From: Serratia grimesii NBRC 13537
GTDB lineage: Bacteria; Pseudomonadota; Gammaproteobacteria; Enterobacterales; Enterobacteriaceae
Direction of reading: 5' to 3'
Length of the DNA: 64,000 nt
Assembly (NCBI RefSeq): GCF_001590905.1
Contig: NZ_BCTT01000010.1
Location: 310,001 to 374,000, forward strand
This document shows positions 1 to 7,342 of the stretch, piece by piece (position 1 is the first letter of the stretch; each line of letters begins with the position of its first letter). Both the position numbers and the translations under genes were made by a program. Below the pieces are notes generated by a model, which was given only the letters and a program-made list of their open reading frames with translations, did no database searches and was not told the origin of the DNA.

Positions 1-87
1 ACAGGGACTGAGAGTTTGTTTATAGTCAGCCTGATTATGATCGCCATCTGGCTTCATGCTGAGTGGGACTGGAAAAAGCGGCCATAA
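1..87 (+). CDS. 3' end of an unidentified membrane protein (partial)
   Basis: Frame 1 is open from the window edge to a TAA at 85-87, giving 28 C-terminal residues. They contain a hydrophobic run (SLFIVSLIMIAIWL) followed by a charged tail ending KKRP, which looks like the last membrane span of an integral membrane protein. It converges on the tail genes. Prophage tail ends often carry a surface-modifying acyltransferase or a similar membrane enzyme here, but that is inference and no family can be assigned from this fragment. Confidence 0.4.
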   Translation, partial: TGTESLFIVSLIMIAIWLHAEWDWKKRP

Positions 88-98
88 AGCCGCCTTTA
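73..98. terminator. Bidirectional terminator hairpin
   Basis: Stem GCGGC (78-82) pairs with GCCGC (89-93). It is flanked by five A on the left, which is a U run for the minus strand, and by CTTTAT on the right. It lies between the plus-strand fragment at the window edge and the last minus-strand tail gene, so it can end transcription from both sides. Confidence 0.55.
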
Positions 99-112
99 TA
101 ACAGTTCCCGCT

Positions 113-874
113 TTAAATCGTTTTCCCAACACCCGCGTAATACTCTTTGTATGTTCGATAAATAGTGTCGATCTCACTTGCATCCAGGGCACGGCTGAAC
201 GCTAGCACCGCCATAACCTTTCCTGACACAGTTGTAGCGTGATCAATGCTGGCACCGATTAATATGTTACCGGTGATGTTTGTCGGCGGAGCACCACCAG
301 TTACCGCAGCATTCGCCCCTGTGCGCGTTAAATCAATACGCAAACCCTGATTCCCTGATCCATTATTAAGATATGAACGGGCCGCACAGAAAATACCGTC
401 CACTCCATCTGCAGCAGCGACAAGCGATGCGCCTCCCAGCGTTGCAACTAAAGCTCCCCCCCCGGCATTTAGCCATCGTGCACCGATATTATTTGCTGTA
501 TCAAAAAGGTGTGAACGTGAGCGTTGGGGGGCATTCACTTGCAGGGCCCCTACGATGTTAAATCGACCCTCTGGTTTTTTTGAAATACTGATAAACGTCA
601 TATCCGAGGCGTTGTAGTTTTGAATGGGGATACCCGTATCAATATAATTCGTCTCATTAAGTGTGACTTCATAACCATCGATTACCGGTGCGCCGACAAC
701 AGTCATCGCTGCGCCTACCCTGTTTCGAGCCAGTGCTCCAGATGTTGAATCAACATCCCATTGTAAGATCATGCCTGGAATGACAACCGGCAAAGAGGTG
801 ATGGGAAAAGTAATGCGGCCGAGCGAACGACTGGCCGTGACTGTGCTATCGATATAAACGCGAGTAGTAGACAT
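113..874 (-). CDS. Phage tail-fibre-associated protein, unknown function
   Basis: A 253-residue protein of beta-rich, Gly/Ala/Thr-rich composition with no membrane segment. Its middle and C-terminal parts resemble the LamG/concanavalin-like modules found at the ends of phage tail fibres, but no diagnostic motif can be named. It follows the tail spike gene by 8 bases and is the last gene of the late operon before a terminator. Position and composition suggest a virion adsorption protein or a spike-associated cap. No homologue is recognised with certainty. Confidence 0.6.
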   Translation of the reverse strand: MSTTRVYIDSTVTASRSLGRITFPITSLPVVIPGMILQWDVDSTSGALARNRVGAAMTVVGAPVIDGYEVTLNETNYIDTGIPIQNYNASDMTFISISKKPEGRFNIVGALQVNAPQRSRSHLFDTANNIGARWLNAGGGALVATLGGASLVAAADGVDGIFCAARSYLNNGSGNQGLRIDLTRTGANAAVTGGAPPTNITGNILIGASIDHATTVSGKVMAVLAFSRALDASEIDTIYRTYKEYYAGVGKTI

Positions 875-882
875 AGATTGCC

Positions 883-3024
883 TCAGAGAGATTTATTGAA
901 TGCGACGAGATCGTTGTAAAGCGGAAGGCCTGAAACTGGTGACACATCAGTTGCTGAATCCCTGATACAACCACGGTTACCCGTTAGCCTGCCGGGATAA
1001 TTTGCTCTATTGCCCGTGTATGCATAATTTACAGCCGTAGCGACACCCGTCTTGGCAATATGAATGACGTTGCCCGTTGAGATTGTCACACCTGTAATTG
1101 TTGCGCCTACAAGTTTAAATCCATAATTTCCGGGGTCTGAAACTCGAACCGCATCGATAACGGCATTACCAACACCACCAAACAAGGGAATGATAATTTC
1201 GCTTGATGTCTGGATGATATTGGCTTCATCAGGTCGCAATGCCATAACTCCATCATTGCGAATAAATTCAGCAATCGCTACACCAACAATCTCACCATCG
1301 GTGCGATATCCATTATTCGACAAGTGGTCTTTATCGACATACGGCCTTGCGTACTGAGTTCCTGTTAGTGTGAATTCAGGATTATCGCGGCAGACTTCAT
1401 ACTGAGCATTACCGATGACTAAATTAACGTCAGCCCCAGTTGCACCAGCCTGCACGGTCGCGTTGCTAAACTGCTGAACGAACACTTTCAGGGTAAATTC
1501 GTCGTCATCCAATAATGAGCGGAGATATGTTTGATAATCAATACGCAAATTGAGCATCAGATCTTTATAAACGTTAGCATTGGTATTCATAACAGCATCA
1601 GCGTTGCCATGAATAAACAATAGAAAAGGTTTATAGTTCATCCCCAAGCCGACAGAGATATCATGTGCCCGTTGCATCACTAGTTTTGTAGCGTTAAAAG
1701 ATGCAGTTCCGTAGGAAATATTAGCCAACGTGGTTCCTGACGCCCCTGTGGCGGAGGCCATGCATGTCACTCCGGACTTTTCAAACAAGCGCTCAGCAAT
1801 ACCCCCGCAATCTGATTCCTGACCGCTAACCTTGCCGATATTTTCTGCCATCGGAACGAGGTATTCCAGGTCTGTTTCTGCAACAGATTTAGCCGGATTT
1901 GCACTGTCGAATTTTGGTCCGCCGTTAAAAGTCATCGCGCCATATGGATAGCGGGGCGTTACAGTTACTGCCGGTTGCGTGATGGTTGCCCCACCAACTG
2001 CAAGAGACTGTCCGACGATAATAATATGAATAAAATCGGCATTGCCCTGGCGGATCCGTGAGGCCGTAGCAACCGAAGCCCGGTGAAGCTTAAAGTCACC
2101 ACTCCCGCCCTCCTGCGATGCAAACTTAACGAAGTATTCACCGTTTACAGCCTTGAATGTCACCGGGGTGTTATTTCCAGCATCAACAGTCAGTGCAAAG
2201 TTGTCGCCATTTGTGTGAATGAAGTAAATAACCCCATTAACCTCTATAGCTAACCCGCCTTCTGCAGATACCTCTGGCTCACTTTGAGCGTCTCCATCGT
2301 CTCTTAGGTCTACAACTTCACCATTTCTTTTTACTAACTTAAATATTTCGCCGTAACGATCCGCATGCACTTCTGAATATTCAGGATAGTCACGTGAAAT
2401 GATCACATCCTGTTTAAGCATTCGCATACTTCCATCTTCTGATAACCCAAGAACGGAGCTACCTGTCGCCCTTGACTGAAATGACGATCCATCTGATGTC
2501 TGAACTTGTTCAATATTACTGCCAACCATCACTGCCGGGAATTGAGCGGTGCCATCATCTAAACGTTGAAAGGTTACATTACCGTTCTTATCTGTAGCCA
2601 TTTCAGCTATCCCCGGGAAGCCAGAAACATTTTTAGCATTACTGTCATAGAGAAAATCCAGCTTCGCTTTAATCTCAAAGACAAATTCACTTGATGGATA
2701 GCTTTTATCTGTTTTAGTTCCTGTGCCATTTACGTTTTGCCATACATCAGCGATGCTTTTACTATCACTTGACCAAACAAAATAGTAAGCATCATTAGGT
2801 ATTTCTCCAGACGCTATAGCATCTGCCGCTTCCGTTTCAGTCCACGGGTGACCAAGTGGAGCAATGTTAGCTAATGCACCTGCCCATGTGTAACGTTGAA
2901 CACCAAACCTATCCGTATAAGTTTTGCTGTCAGAAGTAACTATTTCGTCTATTTTCTCTGAATTGAATTTTAAATCCTGAACGGATCCGCTAGGAATTGG
3001 ATTAGTAGTTGGTGTGGTAGCCAT
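883..3024 (-). CDS. Tail spike/fibre with SGNH-type esterase domain
   Basis: A 713-residue protein placed directly after the J-like hub (adjacent, no gap), the usual position for the receptor-binding fibre. The N-terminal part is low in motifs and probably anchors the protein to the tail. About halfway along, a hydrophobic strand ends in VGQSLA, matching the GQS block of SGNH/sialate-O-acetylesterase-like hydrolases. Later come ASATGASGTT and a C-terminal DKDHLSNNGYR, which supplies the expected Asp-x-x-His pair. The likely role is deacetylation of host surface polysaccharide during adsorption. The catalytic assignment is inferred from motif spacing, not shown. Confidence 0.75.
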   Translation of the reverse strand: MATTPTTNPIPSGSVQDLKFNSEKIDEIVTSDSKTYTDRFGVQRYTWAGALANIAPLGHPWTETEAADAIASGEIPNDAYYFVWSSDSKSIADVWQNVNGTGTKTDKSYPSSEFVFEIKAKLDFLYDSNAKNVSGFPGIAEMATDKNGNVTFQRLDDGTAQFPAVMVGSNIEQVQTSDGSSFQSRATGSSVLGLSEDGSMRMLKQDVIISRDYPEYSEVHADRYGEIFKLVKRNGEVVDLRDDGDAQSEPEVSAEGGLAIEVNGVIYFIHTNGDNFALTVDAGNNTPVTFKAVNGEYFVKFASQEGGSGDFKLHRASVATASRIRQGNADFIHIIIVGQSLAVGGATITQPAVTVTPRYPYGAMTFNGGPKFDSANPAKSVAETDLEYLVPMAENIGKVSGQESDCGGIAERLFEKSGVTCMASATGASGTTLANISYGTASFNATKLVMQRAHDISVGLGMNYKPFLLFIHGNADAVMNTNANVYKDLMLNLRIDYQTYLRSLLDDDEFTLKVFVQQFSNATVQAGATGADVNLVIGNAQYEVCRDNPEFTLTGTQYARPYVDKDHLSNNGYRTDGEIVGVAIAEFIRNDGVMALRPDEANIIQTSSEIIIPLFGGVGNAVIDAVRVSDPGNYGFKLVGATITGVTISTGNVIHIAKTGVATAVNYAYTGNRANYPGRLTGNRGCIRDSATDVSPVSGLPLYNDLVAFNKSL

Positions 3025-5520
3025 TTATTCAGTTACCTCGTAATTATACATTTCATCGTTATATTCAGACATGGTTAACGAGGTAGTCCCGTCGCCATTT
3101 GGTTTCTTTTCTGTGATCGTCCACTTTGTCGCATCCATCTCCACTTGGGTGGCGATGACATAACGGGAGGGTGACTGCACGTTGTAGCCGTCAAAAATAT
3201 TAAGGGTTATTACTGGTACCGCTGCGGTGAATCCAAATATCGTATCTGTGCGGGGGAAAGCCTGAACGCGTGCAGTCGGAGATCCATTCGAATCGGTGAC
3301 GATAACAAACATATCCCCCTGCCATTCAATGCGCTCACTGGTATCAAAATTGTTTCCGTTCCTGGCAACGATATACCCATCTTGCTGATTAGCGTCGTAG
3401 ATATCCGGCACTTGCACCATTTGCCCAACATTCACCCATTCACCATCGGCCAACGCCCGAATAGACATCGTCTGCCGTGAGTAGAGAAGACGGCGTACCT
3501 CCTTAATGGCCCTGTCCCGAGCCTGATATGAGTTCCTGACATACAGCATATCGAACTTCTTCGCCTTGACTGGCTCCCCCTCTTCTATCGTTGAGCCGGT
3601 GATCCGGTAACGAACAAACGCCTGTTTGTTTGTCGTGGGGTTCTTATAAGTAACATGAACCCCATCAAAGCCACCAGGTAGCGTCATGTCATACGAAAGG
3701 CTGTAATCCTCGGCTTTGGTATTGGCACGGTTAAACAAGGTCACAGCATTCGGCTTGCGCTCGTCACGTGTAAATGACAACACGCCATCATCAAAAAACG
3801 CGGTAACTGTAGCCGCGTCGCAAATGGTCTGCACCCTGGCCCCAAGCGAGATATCTTCATCGTCAAACGTGTAGTCGAAGTAACCCAGGCGCGGATCCGG
3901 CAGTGAAGCCGCAATTGAATACAGCTCATAAATATCAATACTGGATTCTGCCTGTCCGCCCATTTTTACCCAGGTGTGCAGCACAGCATCTGCAAAGGAG
4001 CGTGTTGGCCTTTCTGTGTAATTGACAGTTTGGGTTGTTAGGTCGTAACTGATGACATGGCGGGTAATGAGCGCGTTATATTTACGATCGCGTGAACTTG
4101 TCGCTCTCTCGGTAGCAGTGACTGTAACGGTTACAAGGGTATCATTTGGATAAGCGACGTTGGTCCGCGTTCTAATAATGTGGACCGCTTCAACCTTCAG
4201 GACTGAGTGATCATTGCTGTTGTTCGTTCTGACAAATTGCAGCGCATAACGCCCATACCCTGCAGCCGGTGTTATTTTAAATGTCCCGTATTTGGTATCT
4301 GAATTTTCATCATCATTATTCAGTCCAATATTTAGCAGTTCAGATGTGCCGGGTATCTGATTATTGTCATCGTCAATTTTCCACCACGTCACCGTTGTCC
4401 TTGCATAATCCCCATGCCCTAACTGGGCCTGAAGGTGTATCCAAAGCTGCTCACCCGCCACCGGAGAGAATGAAGGCCCAATAACCAGTGGCTCGTTGTC
4501 GTTTAGGGTAAATATGGTGGTGTTAATGACTGCATCAGCGGGGATCTGCCCAATGTCATTCCCGCCAAGGTTTGAAAATGTAAATTCATAGAAATGTTGC
4601 GGGTCAACTGGAGCGCCATCATCAGAGGTCGTTGCATTGGCTAAATCAGCAAACACGGTTATATCTCGCGTTACTGGGCCTGATACCGTGTTGTAGGTGA
4701 CGTTAACCACGAATGACACTGAGTGCGGTTTCGGCAGGTCATAGAAGTAGTCGAAGTCACTATTTTGCTTAATCTTCACCTGAGCCTGACCGGCAACGAA
4801 TTCACCAGAAACCATATCCGTGGTTGTCGTAGCCGTTTCAGCAGGGAAGTCTTCGCTCTCGTTTGGCCCTGGAAGCTCTTGGCCGTCAATGTCATCGAAA
4901 GCAAACCCTTCATTGATGAGCGGTATGTTCTGACCTGGCTGGAAAATCTGGTATGAGGCTCCGGCCAGCGCACCCAGGTTTGACTCTGAGTAACGAACAG
5001 ACGTCACGTCATACTTGCCCAGCCCGAAGTTCATCCACTCAGTCACCTTTTTGATGTTATTGGTGTACTCGAATAGCGACTCTTGAATGAGATCAGGGAA
5101 AGCCCTTACTTGCCCGTAGTTGTCTGGCTTAGCCTCACCATTACGAGCAATGTTGGTTTGCCCTTTCAGGCTGTTGTTAGGCGATGTTTTGGAGTTATTA
5201 CTGGCTGCGTTAGCGCTCGGTTGGCTGATGAGCGACGATAGGATTTTCTGGGTAAACTTTATCGGGTTGAAGTGTTCAAGCGGGTTTAGGATTGTGCCGA
5301 GCGCGCCACTCTTTGGCTGGTCAAACACGCTGATGATGTCGCCCTCGTTCAGCGGAAAGTTCAGTTCATCATCAGGTTTAAGCTTTACTCCATTCCTCAG
5401 TATCTCAACATCACAATGCAAATTGGCCGATTTGAGCCAAGGGTAAAACATACTGCCTGCTGCGAGGTTATGTCTCTCTTTGGGTATCCCCGGCACGCGC
5501 TGAACTTCTATCAACGGCAT
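3025..5520 (-). CDS. Tail tip hub protein, host-specificity J-like
   Basis: An 831-residue protein with the position and organisation of lambda gpJ-type tail hub proteins. The first 90 or so residues look like a beta-grasp module, with a short LNEGDIISVF segment close to the lambda gpI/MoaD-like pattern, so an I-like domain may be fused to the hub. A long middle of beta-sandwich character follows, then a C-terminal part ending in acidic repeats. It overlaps the NlpC gene start by about 50 bases, in line with the usual K-I-J order. It should form the baseplate-like tip and hold the adjacent spike. Confidence 0.85.
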   Translation of the reverse strand: MPLIEVQRVPGIPKERHNLAAGSMFYPWLKSANLHCDVEILRNGVKLKPDDELNFPLNEGDIISVFDQPKSGALGTILNPLEHFNPIKFTQKILSSLISQPSANAASNNSKTSPNNSLKGQTNIARNGEAKPDNYGQVRAFPDLIQESLFEYTNNIKKVTEWMNFGLGKYDVTSVRYSESNLGALAGASYQIFQPGQNIPLINEGFAFDDIDGQELPGPNESEDFPAETATTTTDMVSGEFVAGQAQVKIKQNSDFDYFYDLPKPHSVSFVVNVTYNTVSGPVTRDITVFADLANATTSDDGAPVDPQHFYEFTFSNLGGNDIGQIPADAVINTTIFTLNDNEPLVIGPSFSPVAGEQLWIHLQAQLGHGDYARTTVTWWKIDDDNNQIPGTSELLNIGLNNDDENSDTKYGTFKITPAAGYGRYALQFVRTNNSNDHSVLKVEAVHIIRTRTNVAYPNDTLVTVTVTATERATSSRDRKYNALITRHVISYDLTTQTVNYTERPTRSFADAVLHTWVKMGGQAESSIDIYELYSIAASLPDPRLGYFDYTFDDEDISLGARVQTICDAATVTAFFDDGVLSFTRDERKPNAVTLFNRANTKAEDYSLSYDMTLPGGFDGVHVTYKNPTTNKQAFVRYRITGSTIEEGEPVKAKKFDMLYVRNSYQARDRAIKEVRRLLYSRQTMSIRALADGEWVNVGQMVQVPDIYDANQQDGYIVARNGNNFDTSERIEWQGDMFVIVTDSNGSPTARVQAFPRTDTIFGFTAAVPVITLNIFDGYNVQSPSRYVIATQVEMDATKWTITEKKPNGDGTTSLTMSEYNDEMYNYEVTE

Positions 5521-5899
5521 AATCGTAAAACTCCACTTTGGTGAATACTTTTTCTAAAGTCCGAAGCTTGTCAAAGCGCACCTGGCCTGATTCGCCACGG
5601 CTATGGAATGCTTGCCCATCCACCACCAAACCGACATGCTTTGGCTCAGCGCCGTAATACGCGATAAAGATGCTACTGTCGGCGGACTTTTCGGCCCGTT
5701 GCCAAAACACAACATCACCCGTAAAGCACGTCAGGAAGTCGCTACCGGCTTCGTAGTCCGGTGTCTGGTGTATCTCAATGCCCAGCACATAGCGGTAATA
5801 CAAAGTGACTAATCCCCAACAATCTGCGCCATCAAATGTGCAGCTTCTGTTTCTCCATGGGACGCCAATCATTTTCGAAATGAAGTCATCTTTACTCAT
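5468..5899 (-). CDS. Tail tip NlpC/P60 peptidase
   Basis: A 143-residue protein from the ATG at 5899, chosen over an ATG at 5911 because a GGGA Shine-Dalgarno lies about 8 bases upstream. It shows the NlpC/P60 (C40) pattern: Cys27 in ADCWGL, His88 in KHVGLV and His99 in AFHSRG. Lambda gpK belongs to this family. The enzyme is expected to cut peptidoglycan cross-links or stems locally during DNA entry, or to act in tip assembly. It overlaps the J-like gene at its 3' end and abuts the HNH gene upstream. Confidence 0.88.
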   Translation of the reverse strand: MSKDDFISKMIGVPWRNRSCTFDGADCWGLVTLYYRYVLGIEIHQTPDYEAGSDFLTCFTGDVVFWQRAEKSADSSIFIAYYGAEPKHVGLVVDGQAFHSRGESGQVRFDKLRTLEKVFTKVEFYDYAVDRSSARAGDTQRET

Positions 5900-5900
5900 T

Positions 5901-6371
5901 TTATTTCCCATGCCTCAAGGTGAATGATGGGTTTGATTTAATGGCTTCCTGCCTTGCTTTGCATGCCTCATCAAAGCTTTCGAACTTACCGAGGTTGGTG
6001 TGGCATATCCTGGCAAGCCATTTGCAAGAGCTTTTATCAAAACAAACACCGGTCACGCCTGAAGTGTTGTTGCTTTGTTTGCTTTTATTTCTTTGGTTGG
6101 TTGACGAAGATGAAACTCTCAAATTTTCAATAGCGTTGTTGGTTCTATTTCCATCAAGATGGTCAATTTGCATTCCGTCAGGAATAGGGCCGTTGTGTAA
6201 TTCGTAGATAATTCGATGAGCAAGGTAAAATTTCCTGTTCACCATTACGCGGATATATCCTTTACCATCAATATTCCTGACCTCATCACCAGCCTTTACT
6301 GGTCCTCTACGACTAATTTTCCAAAAAAGACAACCATTTCTATATTCAAAGAACTCATTCCATTTATGCAT
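5901..6371 (-). CDS. HNH homing endonuclease with AP2 DNA-binding domain
   Basis: A 156-residue protein from ATG 6371. The HNH motif is visible as His52 (LAHR), Asp70-His71 (QIDHLDGN) and Asn79, and a C-terminal AP2-like strand region (SGVTGVCFD onward) should bind DNA. The start overlaps the stop of the upstream tail gene by 8 bases. Its TAA sits one base short of the ATG of the NlpC gene. The gene is thus wedged exactly between two tail genes without breaking either, as is typical of free-standing phage homing endonucleases. It has no role in tail building. Confidence 0.88.
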   Translation of the reverse strand: MHKWNEFFEYRNGCLFWKISRRGPVKAGDEVRNIDGKGYIRVMVNRKFYLAHRIIYELHNGPIPDGMQIDHLDGNRTNNAIENLRVSSSSTNQRNKSKQSNNTSGVTGVCFDKSSCKWLARICHTNLGKFESFDEACKARQEAIKSNPSFTLRHGK

Positions 6372-6834
6372 TGGCCAGCCCTGGAAATTCCGAAGTGTTA
6401 TAGAGAAAGGCAATGTTGTTGTTCAGCGGGTTCTGAAGCGTTAGTGAGCACGTGACATCACTCTCATCCATCGACACATCTTTAACGTAAAGCGTCCACG
6501 GCTTCAGCGGCGTGTTCATGTCAGCAGCATCAAAGCGCTGGTAGGTGGCTGATATAGGCGTTATCCGGGAGTAAGCTCGCCATAGTTTCAACTGCTGCTT
6601 AAAATCCTGCGCCAAGCGGCCAAACTTCACCGTAGCGTTGATTACCGGCGTGTTGCTCTGCTGGCTCTCTGAAACCTCCATCCGGCATGGTGTGTAAATT
6701 TGCCCCGCAAACGTCTTGGGGTAAATCTGCCGGTTCACCAGGCGGATATAGCCGAAGGTCGAGTGATAGAACGTCATGGTGTCATACAAAATGCGGTTAG
6801 GACGCTGAGACTGAAATTCGCGTAACGTTGGCAT
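6364..6834 (-). CDS. Phage minor tail protein, DUF1833-like
   Basis: A 156-residue soluble protein in the tail-tip module, between a 155-residue tail protein (adjacent, no gap) and the HNH gene. The N-terminal LREFQSQRPNRILYDTMTFY segment and the beta-rich remainder resemble DUF1833-type tail proteins, the siphophage counterparts of the gpL/gpM region. It probably joins the tail tube end to the hub. The family call is by memory of sequence style, so it is moderately certain; the structural role follows from position. Confidence 0.72.
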   Translation of the reverse strand: MPTLREFQSQRPNRILYDTMTFYHSTFGYIRLVNRQIYPKTFAGQIYTPCRMEVSESQQSNTPVINATVKFGRLAQDFKQQLKLWRAYSRITPISATYQRFDAADMNTPLKPWTLYVKDVSMDESDVTCSLTLQNPLNNNIAFLYNTSEFPGLANA

Positions 6835-7302
6835 TTAAAACTCCGGTAAATCTCGGTTAACTACCTCGTCAATAATCCCCCACTGGTTCGGCGGCAGCTC
6901 AACAATGACATCTGAGTATTCATCATCCGGGTTGTAGACTTTCCGAGTGATAACGCTGGCAGTCCATGTTGTGGTATTGCCGTTGATACTCGTCTGTACC
7001 GGTGGCGCGATAAAATGCAGCTCCTGCACCTGCATACCAGAGCCACCCAGATTGCACAGCATGGTGAACCACTGGTTGCCGTTATCGAGATAGCGCGGAC
7101 TTCGGTACCACTGCTCAAAAGCCCGATCCTCTGGCAGAGTGAAAATCCAGTTCAGTGACCAGGTGGTTTTGAGGTCATCAGTCAGCCGCTGGAAGATTGG
7201 CGCACCCACTGCCGGTTGGTCGGTACGAAACCCGGTATCAATTGTGCGGCTCTTGTTGGCCTTCTGAGGAAGGGATAGCCAGTCGGGATAAGGTATTGCC
7301 AC
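6835..7302 (-). CDS. Phage minor tail protein (gpM-like position)
   Basis: A 155-residue protein lying between the tape measure gene and the DUF1833-like gene, the usual place of the lambda gpM-type tip protein. It has no membrane span. Trp-rich strands (TTWSLNWIFTLPEDRAFEQW and later) are typical of tail-tip beta domains. A terminator-like hairpin separates it from the tape measure gene. No enzyme motif is present. A structural role in the distal tail is inferred from position. Confidence 0.7.
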   Translation of the reverse strand: MAIPYPDWLSLPQKANKSRTIDTGFRTDQPAVGAPIFQRLTDDLKTTWSLNWIFTLPEDRAFEQWYRSPRYLDNGNQWFTMLCNLGGSGMQVQELHFIAPPVQTSINGNTTTWTASVITRKVYNPDDEYSDVIVELPPNQWGIIDEVVNRDLPEF

Positions 7303-7317
7303 GGTTTTCTCCCGGTA

Positions 7318-7342
7318 ATAAAAAACCCGCCGAAGCGGGTTA
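7318..7342 (-). terminator. Hairpin after the tape measure gene
   Basis: AACCCGC and GCGGGTT arms (7322-7339) with a U run on the minus strand lie directly after the tape measure stop codon. A strong intrinsic terminator inside a late operon would need Q-type antitermination to be passed, and it may lower expression of the tip genes. Confidence 0.6.

Noticed and set aside
1-112. Left prophage attachment site
   Set aside because: No copy of the sdsR 3' end is present here; the prophage continues beyond the window.
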